A stretch of 64,000 bases of DNA from Sphingobacteriaceae bacterium. Lineage in GTDB: Bacteria > Bacteroidota > Bacteroidia > Sphingobacteriales > Sphingobacteriaceae. Positions 47,666 to 56,748 of this stretch are shown in pieces (the first letter of the stretch is position 1; every line of letters starts with the position of its first letter). The notes below the pieces were generated by a model, which saw only the letters and a program-made list of their open reading frames with translations, did not search any database and was not told where the DNA came from. The translations under genes and the position numbers were made by a program. The DNA is taken from positions 496,001 to 560,000 of the forward strand of contig JAGIAD010000029.1 of the NCBI GenBank assembly GCA_017745075.1, in the 5' to 3' direction.

Positions 47666-48178
47666 CAGAATCTGAAAAACGTTATCAATTGCATTCTATA
47701 TTTTACTTTTTAAAATATTTTACTTTTTTTTAAAAAAAATAGAAGAGTATCGTCCTTATAATTGATATCGCTAATTTTCTCTTCAAGTACCCCAATTATA
47801 GGTGTATTCCATTGTGCCATTTCCTAAATCTCGGTGGCTATTAATGCCCCTCTTTGTAAAGAGAATCACTTTATCCGCTTGCTTAACAGGTTTCTTTAAG
47901 AAATTTATACGCATGCACCTACTCATTGGATAATTGCTTATTGTTAGTATATGTAGTGTCCCTAACGGTTTAATATTGAAGGCTTGCACCTTCCAGGACA
48001 TCTATTAATACCCTTTTCAATGCATGGATTCAGTAGTCGATAATTTGCGTCAATTTTAATTTCGTGGCTAAGAGCATTTAGTTTGATATATAAATAATAA
48101 TTTTTCCCCAACAAAAGTCAGTCATTTTACGTAAGAAGCACTTATAAAATTTCATAGATTTGTATTCAAATCAGACAT
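47666..48178. other. Gene-poor intergenic region before the RES gene
   Basis: 513 bp, very AT-rich, with a poly-T/poly-A tract around 47715-47740. A 72-codon minus-strand frame (47783-48001) has no recognisable family and is not called. No antitoxin-like ORF (Xre/DUF2384) was found beside the RES gene. Confidence 0.4.
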
Positions 48179-49330
48179 ATGGGAGGAGTAAAACAAAGAC
48201 TGCTTGAATTGCAAAGTAGAAATCTAACCAGCATTCCAGATAAGCACATATGCATCAAGCATTTTGAAGACAAAAGTATTAAACACTTCATTAAACAAAA
48301 CTATGGAGATGGATTTTGCGATTATTGTGGCAAGGAATTAAAAGTTGTTTCTCTTGAAGATCTAATGGAATTTATTATGGCTGGCATTTCTAACTTCTAT
48401 GAAGATGCGGCCAATTTTATGAGTTATAATTCAAGAGAGGGTGGTTACCTCGGAAAAATTTATACTCCGGACGAACTCATTCAAGAACAGATAGAATTAA
48501 TGGCTGAGCCGTTTGAAGTTATAGAAGACATCGTCAACTCAATAGAGGATATTGCTTGGGCTGAACCCGACTTGTATCATGATAATATCACAGATGATTT
48601 GGAATTTCAATGGGAATATTTTAAAGAGATCATTAAACATAAGTCCAGGTATCTTTTTTCTTCTGGAGACAGTGAGCAACCTAAAGCTTTGCATATTTTA
48701 CAGGAAGTTGGTAACCTAATATCAAAACTAAAACTAATTAAAATAGTCCCGGCAGGAACAAAACTGTATCGTTGCAGACAGCACGACTATAAAACGCATA
48801 TTACTGAATTTGGGCAAATTTCTGCTCCACCAAATAGAAAAGCAATCTATCCGAATAGGTTTAGCCCTTCGGGAATCTCAATGTTCTATTCTGCTTTTGA
48901 TATTGACACAGCAATTTTGGAAACAATAAGCAGGACAGATAAACATAAAAAATATATTACGGTTGGAGAATTTGAAACATTAGAAAATCAATTTGTCGTT
49001 GATTTTAATAAGTTGCCTGAGGTGCCAAGCATTTTTGGTATTAGAGATAAGAGACGATATTACCTTGTCTTATTCTTATATTCGTTTGTAAGAGATATAA
49101 CGCAACAAATTACTAAGGATGGAAAAGAGCATACCGAATACGTTCCAACTCAAGTTGTCACTGAATTTTTAAGGTATCCATTTAATAAAAACAGAACGAA
49201 TAAAATATCCGGAATTATTTATCCCTCTTCCCAAAATGTAAATCATAAATCGGCAGTATTTTTTTGGGATGACGAATTAAGTACAGAAAAGCTAAAATTA
49301 AACAAATTAGAACGAAGGAAAATCATCTAA
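48179..49330 (+). CDS. RES-domain protein with zinc-binding/HEPN-like N terminus
   Basis: 383 residues. The N terminus has CIKH (25-28) and CDYCGK (47-52), a likely zinc ribbon, followed by a helical region (about 60-180) of the type annotated HEPN/RES N-terminal. The C-terminal RES domain shows KLYRCRQ (Arg near 198-200), RFSPSGISMFYSAFDIDTAI and Glu248. RES domains cleave NAD+ and act as toxins or effectors. No partner antitoxin is adjacent, so it may be a stand-alone abortive-infection effector. It sits between two putative defence units. Confidence 0.78.
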   Translation: MGGVKQRLLELQSRNLTSIPDKHICIKHFEDKSIKHFIKQNYGDGFCDYCGKELKVVSLEDLMEFIMAGISNFYEDAANFMSYNSREGGYLGKIYTPDELIQEQIELMAEPFEVIEDIVNSIEDIAWAEPDLYHDNITDDLEFQWEYFKEIIKHKSRYLFSSGDSEQPKALHILQEVGNLISKLKLIKIVPAGTKLYRCRQHDYKTHITEFGQISAPPNRKAIYPNRFSPSGISMFYSAFDIDTAILETISRTDKHKKYITVGEFETLENQFVVDFNKLPEVPSIFGIRDKRRYYLVLFLYSFVRDITQQITKDGKEHTEYVPTQVVTEFLRYPFNKNRTNKISGIIYPSSQNVNHKSAVFFWDDELSTEKLKLNKLERRKII

Positions 49331-49353
49331 AAAGCGTTTATTGCTTGCAAAAT

Positions 49354-50388
49354 TTAAGTTATTCCATTTTCAAATTCCAGATCATTAATCATTCTACTTA
49401 CTTTTAGCTTATCATAAAAGTACTGCTGATTGCGTCTGTCAATAAATATATCAAGTAGTTTCTTATTATTTGCCTCTATAAACGAATCATCAAGATGCGG
49501 GTAGGTGAAATCGGACTTCATAATAAATGACGATACAAAAGCTTCACCGCCATCTTTGAAAACTTCCAGACTAAAGTTTTCGAAAATTTTAAATAGATTG
49601 CTATCACTGGTCAGAAAAAAAGGATACACACTCCGCTGTAACAGATCTGACAAACGAAAACTATTCGCTGTAAACTTAGTATGAAACATATCCCAGGCAG
49701 TACCCATTAGCTTTTTCTTTGCGGCAGCACCCTCATTATCCAACCCTACCATCTTCCTGAATTCAGTGTTCCCTCCAAAGATATTCATAGCCAATTTGTA
49801 TTCGGAGCCCCGAAATATATCTAAATCACTTACCATCCACGCTGCAAGGATGTCCAGATTGTTTTTTGCTGTTCTTTTCGAAAGCCCCTTCAACGCTAAG
49901 CTTCTTATTTTTAGTAAAGTGCAGTAGCTATTGCTTAAGATCTGATCGATAGCTTCTAGTGGCTTATCTAAGCGATCAGCAACATTCCTAAAAACAATTA
50001 GATCCCTGTTAATATCATATTTAAACTTGGTAAATACCTTTAGTGGGATTTGTTTAAAAAAATCCATTCGCAACTTAAAATCCTGAAGCTTTTCTTTATC
50101 GATCACCCCATCTCGTGAACAAAGCTCTAACAGTGCGAAAAATTCATTAATCTTAACTTTAGGATTCTTTTCAATGTATTCTTTTAGAGCGATAATTTTT
50201 GAAAAATCAACATTCTTAGCAGCTCTGCGGTGATCTACAACCTTGATGATATGTAAACAAACACAGCTATCAAGGAAAACGACCGGTTCAACTCCCTTGC
50301 TGAGATAATCTTCGATAAATTCATTATCAGGTAGGTTACATTTCCCTTTTTCTGTAATACAGCTGTAATGTGGGTTTATAGATTTCAT
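49354..50388 (-). CDS. PIN-like domain protein (putative nuclease)
   Basis: 344 residues without a firm family match. The order of acidic residues fits a PIN-like fold: D40 at the end of the first strand (EPVVFLDSCVCLHI), E82/E88 in INEFFALLEL, D233 in AWDMFHTKF and D262 in FFLTSDSNLF. PIN proteins are Mg-dependent RNases or DNases. It is the last gene of a minus-strand group with the small protein and the proteasome-like hydrolase, 155 bp after the former, which suggests it is an effector. It ends 23 bp from the convergent RES gene end. Confidence 0.55.
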   Translation of the reverse strand: MKSINPHYSCITEKGKCNLPDNEFIEDYLSKGVEPVVFLDSCVCLHIIKVVDHRRAAKNVDFSKIIALKEYIEKNPKVKINEFFALLELCSRDGVIDKEKLQDFKLRMDFFKQIPLKVFTKFKYDINRDLIVFRNVADRLDKPLEAIDQILSNSYCTLLKIRSLALKGLSKRTAKNNLDILAAWMVSDLDIFRGSEYKLAMNIFGGNTEFRKMVGLDNEGAAAKKKLMGTAWDMFHTKFTANSFRLSDLLQRSVYPFFLTSDSNLFKIFENFSLEVFKDGGEAFVSSFIMKSDFTYPHLDDSFIEANNKKLLDIFIDRRNQQYFYDKLKVSRMINDLEFENGIT

Positions 50389-50543
50389 AACTACGGAAGT
50401 GTTATAACATTAAGCAATGTGTAAAACCTGCTTTTATGGTGGACATTTTATAATGTCCGCCCCGATAAAAAATTACTCAGCTTGTGGAAATAAAATCTAT
50501 TTTACCACAAACTATAAAAATATATAACCCAATTAAATATAGA

Positions 50544-50732
50544 CTAATTCTTCTTCTTTGTTGCTGCAATCTTTTCGAAACCCTCTTTGATGTATTTGTG
50601 CATTGCTTCAGACACTGATTTAACCTCCCCCCTCTGCGAGAGTGAATTATTGGAGGTATAAATATCACTCCTCTTTCCTTCTTTTACAGGCAAATTCTTT
50701 GACTTCTCCTGTATATTGCTTTTAGTTGCCAT
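50544..50732 (-). CDS. Small basic protein between the Ntn hydrolase and PIN-like genes
   Basis: 62 residues, rich in Lys and Ser, with a helical C-terminal half (KSVSEAMHKYIKEGFEKIAA). It starts 9 bp after the hydrolase stop codon on the same strand, which supports a real gene. It might be an antitoxin-like linker, an inhibitor, or a substrate of the hydrolase. A second overlapping frame (50477-50668) looks less coding-like. No family recognised. Confidence 0.5.
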   Translation of the reverse strand: MATKSNIQEKSKNLPVKEGKRSDIYTSNNSLSQRGEVKSVSEAMHKYIKEGFEKIAATKKKN

Positions 50733-50741
50733 CGCTCAAAT

Positions 50742-52046
50742 TTATAATTTTAAATATTTTTCAGAGAAACCGATATTGTTCTGCATCTCAAAATAATGCT
50801 TTCTCTTTATCCAGATAAATCCATCACCTTTTGTAACAACCGCTACATCAACCGGGCCCCCTACACTTTCATCGCTGGAATCTGATGAGGTGAATTTCCG
50901 TTTAATAGATGTAATATTGACAAGCGATTCCGCCAGTTCAGCCATATCCTCCTTACCCATATGGGCTAATATATCCAGAAGCGGTCCGGTAATAGCTGAG
51001 AATTGATAATCATTCAATTCTTGGATAAGTTCATTCCCTATTCCATTGATAAAATTTCTGACTGCTTCTTGTTGGCCAGGATCAGCCAGAAGCGGACCAA
51101 CACCAGTAGCAACATCACTGAATGATTTTTCTATTGACTTTTTCATGGTGTATTTGTAATTAGGATCAACCCCCGTAAGGACTGTTTCCGTAACGTCTGC
51201 CTGAGCGTATGGAATGATGTTAGAATTTACTTGGCCCGGTATAATCTTAGTACTGTCACCTTCTCTGATCCGTAGAACATCACATATTAAAGCCCCTACA
51301 AGTACCTGGCAAGTAGCCGGATACATTTCACTCTCGCCAAATCCAAAAAAAACCAAACCACTGAATGCTTCAAAAATCCACTCAACATTTATCATTTGAT
51401 AAAATAAATCATGAAGAGCATCTATGCTTGCCTGTTTCAGTACATACGTCGGAAGTGATTCGACTATTTTACCTTGAATATAGTTTGCTATTTCTGTCAG
51501 TTGGGTCTGATGGGATGCTAGGAATTCATCATAAGTTTTCTGTATATAATTGCTCGTATTATAACCATCTATTATCGTTCTCTGCTCGGTAATTGCCTCA
51601 TTGACGAACTGGTCATATTGGATATCAATTGCTGCTGCATCTAAGCCCTGTTGATCAAACTGATTAATCTTGACCATCAAAGAACTTATAAGTGGATGGT
51701 ATGTATTTCCGCAAAACCCGTAGAAATTATCTCTCTTGACCTCATTACTTACACCAGGTACCAGGGATCTAAGAAAAACCAGAAAGTCATTTTTATACTC
51801 TTCAATTGTTCCGAATGACTCTTCCTTCAGCTTTTGACGGTAAAGCTTAATTGCAGTTTCAAGTGGAATCCCTAAGAAATCCGCTGAATTATAAATCGCT
51901 ATACCCACGGGGTGAAACTTAGAAAGCGTAAAAATCTTATTGCTCCGGTTATATACTTTCTTACCATTATTTCCTGTTACTGTAACTGCACTATCGGCAG
52001 CAATGGTGAAAGCTCGCGAATTAAGGACACCAACTATTGCAGTCAT
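50742..52046 (-). CDS. Proteasome-like (HslV/Anbu-type) Ntn hydrolase with C-terminal extension
   Basis: 434 residues. The N terminus MTAIVGVLNSRAFTIAADSA has the proteasome beta pattern: after removal of Met the new first residue is Thr1, with Asp17 in AADS and Lys36 in RSNKIFTL standing for the catalytic Lys33. Gly-rich turns near 235-265 (GLVFFGFGE) fit the second half of the fold. HslV and Anbu are about 175-240 residues, so about 200 residues are an added C-terminal region. It heads a minus-strand group with a small peptide and a PIN-like protein. A proteolytic or sensor role is inferred. Confidence 0.65.
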   Translation of the reverse strand: MTAIVGVLNSRAFTIAADSAVTVTGNNGKKVYNRSNKIFTLSKFHPVGIAIYNSADFLGIPLETAIKLYRQKLKEESFGTIEEYKNDFLVFLRSLVPGVSNEVKRDNFYGFCGNTYHPLISSLMVKINQFDQQGLDAAAIDIQYDQFVNEAITEQRTIIDGYNTSNYIQKTYDEFLASHQTQLTEIANYIQGKIVESLPTYVLKQASIDALHDLFYQMINVEWIFEAFSGLVFFGFGESEMYPATCQVLVGALICDVLRIREGDSTKIIPGQVNSNIIPYAQADVTETVLTGVDPNYKYTMKKSIEKSFSDVATGVGPLLADPGQQEAVRNFINGIGNELIQELNDYQFSAITGPLLDILAHMGKEDMAELAESLVNITSIKRKFTSSDSSDESVGGPVDVAVVTKGDGFIWIKRKHYFEMQNNIGFSEKYLKL

Positions 52047-52164
52047 TATTTTATTTTTTAACAGCTTAAATATATGAAAATTGATATATAAACGAGCATA
52101 TGGCGACCGTTTGTTTCAAACGTTTCAATAACAAATGTCAGATTATATTTTTTATTAGGTAGTA

Positions 52165-53781
52165 TTAATATTCTTTAACACTTGCTGTTGATTTATCAAA
52201 GGCTATGTATGAGAACGGAACCTTTAGCATGTCCCTGATCTCCTGCAAAAATTTCATATCGGATGAGGTGGGCTCATTTGGTCCCACAATAACAAGCCTT
52301 TTTTGTTTCTTACTTTTTTCCTGATGCATATAATCAAATAGTTGTCCAATTCCCTCCCGTATACACGAATATACCGTTGCAAAAGGCTTTATTTCATAAA
52401 TTATGATTTCATCAGGAGTAATTCTCTTTGCATCAATATATTTTTTCTCCCCTGAGCAATCATGATCCGGATATGTTTTTTTTAAATATTGAATAAAACG
52501 GTTTTGTATTTGGTTATGAATCCTATTGACAGTCACAGATGCAATAGCACTCCTTTCAAAACTTGTTTCTACTTTATTGTTATAACCTGCCTCACTTGAC
52601 ACATCAGATTCATCAACAGGTACTCCCTCATCATTAGCACCACCACTCGTCACATATTGGTCCCCTGCATACCATCCAAAAATTTTATAAAATTTTTCTC
52701 CATCTTTTTCCACTGCCAGCTTATGAACTGTTCCCGCATAATTTTCTCCCGTGTCGTGAACAAATCCAACTTCTAAAAATTCTACATTGATATGATGTCC
52801 TAAAATAGCATCATCATACCAATAAACACGACCTTCTCGCTCCACAACCTCCGCATAGGCAATTATTTTCAGCTGGCTATAAGCACCTTGCGACTTAATG
52901 GCAATTATATCACCTGCCTTCATCTGCCCGATGTGTCGGAAGTAACTTTTTATTTTACCCACAGTAGGTTTCCCGCTCTTCCAATTATTCTCAACAAAAG
53001 CATTGATCATTTTCGCACCTTTTCCCATGTAGCTGCTGAAATCTAACCAGTCAAGCCACCCTATTGCAATGCATCGATTTTCGATAAATTTATCTATAAC
53101 CGGAACAGTATCATTCCCATTCTCGTCGCCATATTTGCTGCCTACTATAAAATAGCTTCTGTTGGATATTTTGTCCTTATCAGCAAATTGTAAATAGACT
53201 CGATAAGAAAACTCAACCATATCCTCTTCTGCTGGTTTATGTTTAATAATGGCCTGCTGTATTGCTAAAATACTGTCTTTGTTAGTGAAAATATGCCCCA
53301 GACCTCTGGAAATAGCCAATAATGCCCCCATACTGTAAACCGGAAGCAATTGTTTATTTGAAAAGAGGCAGGCAAGCTTCCATTTCACGATAGCATGAAA
53401 ATCGATCTTTTCTATCGCATTCCATTCCTGGTTCAAAGCATGGCTTGCAATCTCAAAAATTGCCTTCCTGATATTTTTAAACGCCTCGTCGAGTGTATGA
53501 CCCTTTTGGGTTTTATACGCAAACATTCCATCCATCTTAAAACGGTCATCTTTAAATTCTTTATCCTCCCCTTGTTTCGGTTTCCATAATTCAAATTTCC
53601 CCAATGACATACCTCCAATTTCACCAAGATCTTTAGTGCCGTACTCAAGCCAATAACATAAAGAGTCATGATTACCCAGGTCAGCATATTCTTCAATTGT
53701 CATCGTGCTTATCCGGACCGGATTCCAGGAATTTAAAAAAGAGTTAAGCGTAACGTCAAAATGTTTAGGATTTAATTGCAT
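52165..53781 (-). CDS. McrB-N-like / PUA-EVE-like reader fused to a PD-(D/E)XK nuclease
   Basis: 538 residues in three parts. Residues 25-165 resemble the domain in front of many McrB-type GTPases (LCYWLEYGTKDLGEIGGMS, FKMDGMFAYKTQKGHT, IVKWKLACLFSNKQLLPVYS). Residues 208-335 resemble a PUA/EVE-like module (KAGDIIAIKSQGAYSQLK). Residues 410-530 show a PD-(D/E)XK nuclease: D450 (YIDAKR), E463-I-K465 (IYEIKP) and Q480 (GIGQLFDYMH). This suggests modification-dependent DNA restriction by a single protein without a GTPase. It lies 118 bp upstream of, and on the same strand as, the Ntn hydrolase gene. Confidence 0.72.
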   Translation of the reverse strand: MQLNPKHFDVTLNSFLNSWNPVRISTMTIEEYADLGNHDSLCYWLEYGTKDLGEIGGMSLGKFELWKPKQGEDKEFKDDRFKMDGMFAYKTQKGHTLDEAFKNIRKAIFEIASHALNQEWNAIEKIDFHAIVKWKLACLFSNKQLLPVYSMGALLAISRGLGHIFTNKDSILAIQQAIIKHKPAEEDMVEFSYRVYLQFADKDKISNRSYFIVGSKYGDENGNDTVPVIDKFIENRCIAIGWLDWLDFSSYMGKGAKMINAFVENNWKSGKPTVGKIKSYFRHIGQMKAGDIIAIKSQGAYSQLKIIAYAEVVEREGRVYWYDDAILGHHINVEFLEVGFVHDTGENYAGTVHKLAVEKDGEKFYKIFGWYAGDQYVTSGGANDEGVPVDESDVSSEAGYNNKVETSFERSAIASVTVNRIHNQIQNRFIQYLKKTYPDHDCSGEKKYIDAKRITPDEIIIYEIKPFATVYSCIREGIGQLFDYMHQEKSKKQKRLVIVGPNEPTSSDMKFLQEIRDMLKVPFSYIAFDKSTASVKEY

Positions 53782-54215
53782 AGAGAGAGGGTTAAATAAT
53801 TACTCATAATGTACGCAATATAAAGCAAACCTGAGGTCTTTCATATATCTTTCTACAATCCCCAATTAAGTACATACTTGAGTACGGTAAGTCCGATCAG
53901 TAATTAGATAGACAGGTCGATAATTATTAAACAGAATTTTTTTCATAAGAAACAGACAAAAAGGCAGCCAAGGTAATGCGGCCAGCCATCGCTCAGCCCA
54001 ACCAAAAGACTACGGCATAACGGACTACTTCCCTAAAGGGCACCCTTCCATTATTCCGTTTCCTTTTGCTTCTTGCTATTGTCCGCAGTAATTGTCTGCT
54101 TTCTTTTTTTCTGTTTTTTCTTTTGAAAAAATTTCGTGGAAGGGGGCGCACAGCACAAGCCACGTCGAAAAAAGGGAATACAAAAATTTTAATGTATAAC
54201 CTTAAAAAAATGATT
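53782..54215 (+). promoter_or_regulatory. Leader region before ssb and the PRTRC operon
   Basis: 434 bp between divergent genes. The right part has a pyrimidine-rich stretch (54058-54125) and frames running into ssb without a good start. It likely holds the promoter of the ssb-PRTRC run. No gene is supported. Confidence 0.35.
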
Positions 54216-54611
54216 ATGAACATCATCGGAAGATTGACACGGGATGCGCAAGTACACACCGTGTCGCAGGACAAACAGGTAGTTAACTTTTCAGTGGCTA
54301 CAAACGACAGCTACAAAAATAAGCAAGGCGAGCGCATAGAAAAGACCACTTATTTTGATTGTGCCTACTGGATTTCGCCCAATGTAGCAAAGGCACTCAC
54401 CAAAGGCACATTGGTAGAACTTTCAGGCAGGGTTTACGCAAGGGCGTGGACAGGTAACGACGGGGAAGCCCATGCAGCATTAAATTTCCATACCTCGCAA
54501 ATCAAACTCTACGGAGGTGCTAAGAAATCAAAGGCTGAAGAACCCACAACAGGCAAGAAAGATAAACAAGGGGCTGAAAAACCAAAGGAAGATGACGACC
54601 TCCCTTTTTAA
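54216..54611 (+). CDS. ssb: Single-stranded DNA-binding protein of the mobile element
   Basis: 131 residues from ATG 54216 (MNIIGRLTRDAQ), or two residues longer from ATG 54210. The OB fold shows VVNFSVATNDSYKNKQGE and FDCAYWISPNVAKALTKGTLVELSGR-type strands, and a Lys-rich linker leads to the acidic tip DDDLPF that recruits replication partners. A frame open further upstream lacks SSB-like sequence, so it is not used. This is the extra SSB usual in plasmids and conjugative elements and heads the PRTRC-associated run. Confidence 0.9.
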   Translation: MNIIGRLTRDAQVHTVSQDKQVVNFSVATNDSYKNKQGERIEKTTYFDCAYWISPNVAKALTKGTLVELSGRVYARAWTGNDGEAHAALNFHTSQIKLYGGAKKSKAEEPTTGKKDKQGAEKPKEDDDLPF

Positions 54612-54658
54612 ATACCCCTACCAAATCGACACAATTCAAAACTTAAAATTTTTCAATC

Positions 54659-55732
54659 ATGGCACATAATTTAAATTTCAACAGCAGAACAGGAAAATAT
54701 TCATTTTTCAGCGTACAGGAAAAAGCATGGCACGGCTTGGGACAGATTGTAGAAGACCACCCGACAAGTGAAGAAGCCATCAGACACGCAGGACTGGATT
54801 TTGAGGTCATCAAAAGTCCGTTGTATACCAAAGGCTCAGGCATTGTCGAAGCCTCTGGCGGAATCGAAATAACAGACAGTGAACTGTCCATTCCAGACTA
54901 TTTCGCCAATATCCGAAACGATAACAATGCTATACTCGGTGTTGTGGGCAGGGATTATCACATCGTGCAGAACCGTGAAGCCTTTTCTTTCTTTGATGCC
55001 ATTGTAGGCGGTGGCGATGGAATCCTGTACGAGACAGCAGGAGCTTTGGGCAATGGGGAACGCATTTTCATTACCGCTAAACTGCCCGACTATATCAGGG
55101 TAGGAAACGGGGACGATGTAGTAGAAAAATACATTTTCCTCACCACCTCGCACGATGGTAGTGGAAGTATTACGGCTGCTTTTACCCCTATCAGGATCGT
55201 ATGTCAGAATACCCTTAACGCTTCCCTCCGAAATATGAGTAACGTCGTTAGAATCCGTCATACTTCGGGAGCTAAACAACGCTTGGAGGATGCTCACAAA
55301 GTAATGGGACTTGCCCATAAAATGAGTACGGAAATGGAAGGGATTTTTAATGAGTGGGCAAAGATTAAAATCAACGACAGTGAAGTCAAAAACCTGATTC
55401 AATTGGCGCTCTGCCCAAACAAAGAAACCCTTAAGAACCTGCAAAATGGAAACGAGGATGAAATTTCTACCGTGTTTAAAAACACCGTAGAGGATGCTTT
55501 TGCCTACGCCATGATGAGCGATACCCAACAGATGGAAACCACCAAAGGTACTTTGTTTGGGGCATATAATGCCGTAACAGGTTATTACCAAAATGTAAGG
55601 AATTACAAAGATGGTGAAGCCAAACTGCAATCCATTGTCATGGGAGGAACTGCCCAATTAAAATCTCAAAAAGCATTTGAGCTCTGTTCCAGTTTCGCTA
55701 AAGACGGCGGTGAAATTTTTAACCTTAATTAA
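54659..55732 (+). CDS. DUF932 family protein
   Basis: 357 residues. The N terminus AWHGLGQIVEDHPTSEEAI and the central FTPIRIVCQNTLNASLRN-type segment are hallmarks of DUF932 (phage/plasmid-like protein TIGR03299 group). Function is unproven; members occur on plasmids, phages and ICEs next to ssb and PRTRC genes. It lies 47 bp after ssb in the same run and is followed by a hairpin. No signal peptide or membrane segment. Confidence 0.87.
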   Translation: MAHNLNFNSRTGKYSFFSVQEKAWHGLGQIVEDHPTSEEAIRHAGLDFEVIKSPLYTKGSGIVEASGGIEITDSELSIPDYFANIRNDNNAILGVVGRDYHIVQNREAFSFFDAIVGGGDGILYETAGALGNGERIFITAKLPDYIRVGNGDDVVEKYIFLTTSHDGSGSITAAFTPIRIVCQNTLNASLRNMSNVVRIRHTSGAKQRLEDAHKVMGLAHKMSTEMEGIFNEWAKIKINDSEVKNLIQLALCPNKETLKNLQNGNEDEISTVFKNTVEDAFAYAMMSDTQQMETTKGTLFGAYNAVTGYYQNVRNYKDGEAKLQSIVMGGTAQLKSQKAFELCSSFAKDGGEIFNLN

Positions 55733-55737
55733 CCCAC

Positions 55738-55769
55738 ATAGGCTAACGCCTGTAAAGGCGTTGGCCTAT
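55738..55769 (+). terminator. Stem-loop after the DUF932 gene
   Basis: ATAGGCTAACGCC (55738-55750) pairs with GGCGTTGGCCTAT (55757-55769) with one G-U pair and a 6-nt loop. It has no strong T-run, so it may attenuate or protect mRNA rather than fully stop transcription of the next gene 13 bp away. Confidence 0.6.
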
Positions 55770-55782
55770 TAAATAAATCATT

Positions 55783-56199
55783 ATGAAAGCACTAAATAAA
55801 ATGGATAACGTAGATAAAGGCAGGTTACTGGCAGATTTATTTCCACTTGAACTCGCAAACATCACTCAATATATTCAACGTGAAGCTGAACAGATACGTA
55901 AACAGGAGCAGTTTATCAGAACCCATTGGGCAAGTACACTTTTCAATGTTAATTTTTGGTTCAGTCTGCTAGAAAACGTGGACAAAAAAATTAAAAAAAA
56001 CGGCACGCAACTGCACAAAAAACACCGTTGGTTTGCCGACCAGTTATTTGACGGTTATGATGCCTTATTTACACTCTATTGTTTACAAGAACTTGCCATT
56101 AAAAAAGATTGTAACAGGGAACTGGCGCAGGCTATCCACCTATTCTTTGGTGAAGCAAGATTGATCCTGACCAATCCCAATAAACCTGATATTGGCTGA
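55783..56199 (+). CDS. Conserved hypothetical protein of the PRTRC region
   Basis: 138 residues (or 132 from the seventh codon, MDNVDKG), mostly helical and basic in the middle (KKIKKNGTQLHKKHRWFADQ). No motif or family was recognised. It begins the tightly packed gene series leading into the PRTRC genes; the next start is 4 bp past its stop. Likely part of the same transcript as ssb and DUF932 if the hairpin reads through. Confidence 0.65.
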   Translation: MKALNKMDNVDKGRLLADLFPLELANITQYIQREAEQIRKQEQFIRTHWASTLFNVNFWFSLLENVDKKIKKNGTQLHKKHRWFADQLFDGYDALFTLYCLQELAIKKDCNRELAQAIHLFFGEARLILTNPNKPDIG

Positions 56200-56203
56200 A
56201 ATC

Positions 56204-56386
56204 ATGAAAATAACAGATAAAAGCGGGAGAACACTACAAGTCACTAACCTCGATGAAGCGATGAAACAGGCACAGGATTTTAAAGACCGTCACCACCTGC
56301 CACCGCAGGTAGGAGACAAAGAGCGTCAGGCATATTGGATCGATCTATATCAAAAATTATTAACCCTAAAAAGCAGACAGAAATGA
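56204..56386 (+). CDS. Small hypothetical protein of the PRTRC region
   Basis: 60 residues from ATG 56204 (MKITDKSGRTLQVTNLDEAM). A TTG 12 bp earlier would overlap the previous gene, so ATG is preferred. It shares its end with the next start in an ATGA overlap, strong evidence for translation in an operon. It looks like a one-domain beta-alpha protein; function unknown. Confidence 0.65.
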   Translation: MKITDKSGRTLQVTNLDEAMKQAQDFKDRHHLPPQVGDKERQAYWIDLYQKLLTLKSRQK

Positions 56387-56748
56387 GCTATAACACCAAC
56401 AACGACTTTGCAGACTGGATTTACAACCGTTACGTTGAATTTCTCAAGGCAAAAGACTACACCCGAAGCATGCTTTTTTTAGATGTGTTGGAAAAATATA
56501 TCAATACCGGACTGACAGAACGCAAGTTCAGCAGGCACAGACGATATGCCAATGCCCTTTTGAAACGCATTTATAAGGCCATGAAAACTGGCAAAACCAA
56601 CACACTGGAACTTACAGGCAAAGAATGGCAGGAGGAGTTTCAAAGAGTGATAAGTGACTATGAGAAAATGCTTATTGATCTGAATCTACCCCAAGAAGTA
56701 ATTAAAGAAATGGTAATCGAAAAAAAACTAAGCTATGGAAACGACTAA
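56383..56748 (+). CDS. Hypothetical protein of the PRTRC region
   Basis: 121 residues from the ATG in the ATGA overlap (MSYNTNNDFADWIYNRYVEF). All-helical, basic, with KDYTRSMLFLDVLEKYINTG and RRYANALLKRIYKAMKTGK. No family recognised. Its end overlaps the PRTRC E start by 14 bp, tying it to the cassette. Confidence 0.65.
   Translation: MSYNTNNDFADWIYNRYVEFLKAKDYTRSMLFLDVLEKYINTGLTERKFSRHRRYANALLKRIYKAMKTGKTNTLELTGKEWQEEFQRVISDYEKMLIDLNLPQEVIKEMVIEKKLSYGND

Noticed and set aside
47783..48001. 72-codon minus-strand frame before the RES gene, considered as an antitoxin
   Set aside because: No helix-turn-helix or DUF2384-like features and the orientation opposes the RES gene.
54836..55657. 273-codon minus-strand open frame
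   Set aside because: It lies entirely opposite the DUF932 gene, is rich in His, Ile, Ser and Phe as antisense frames are, and shows no family features.
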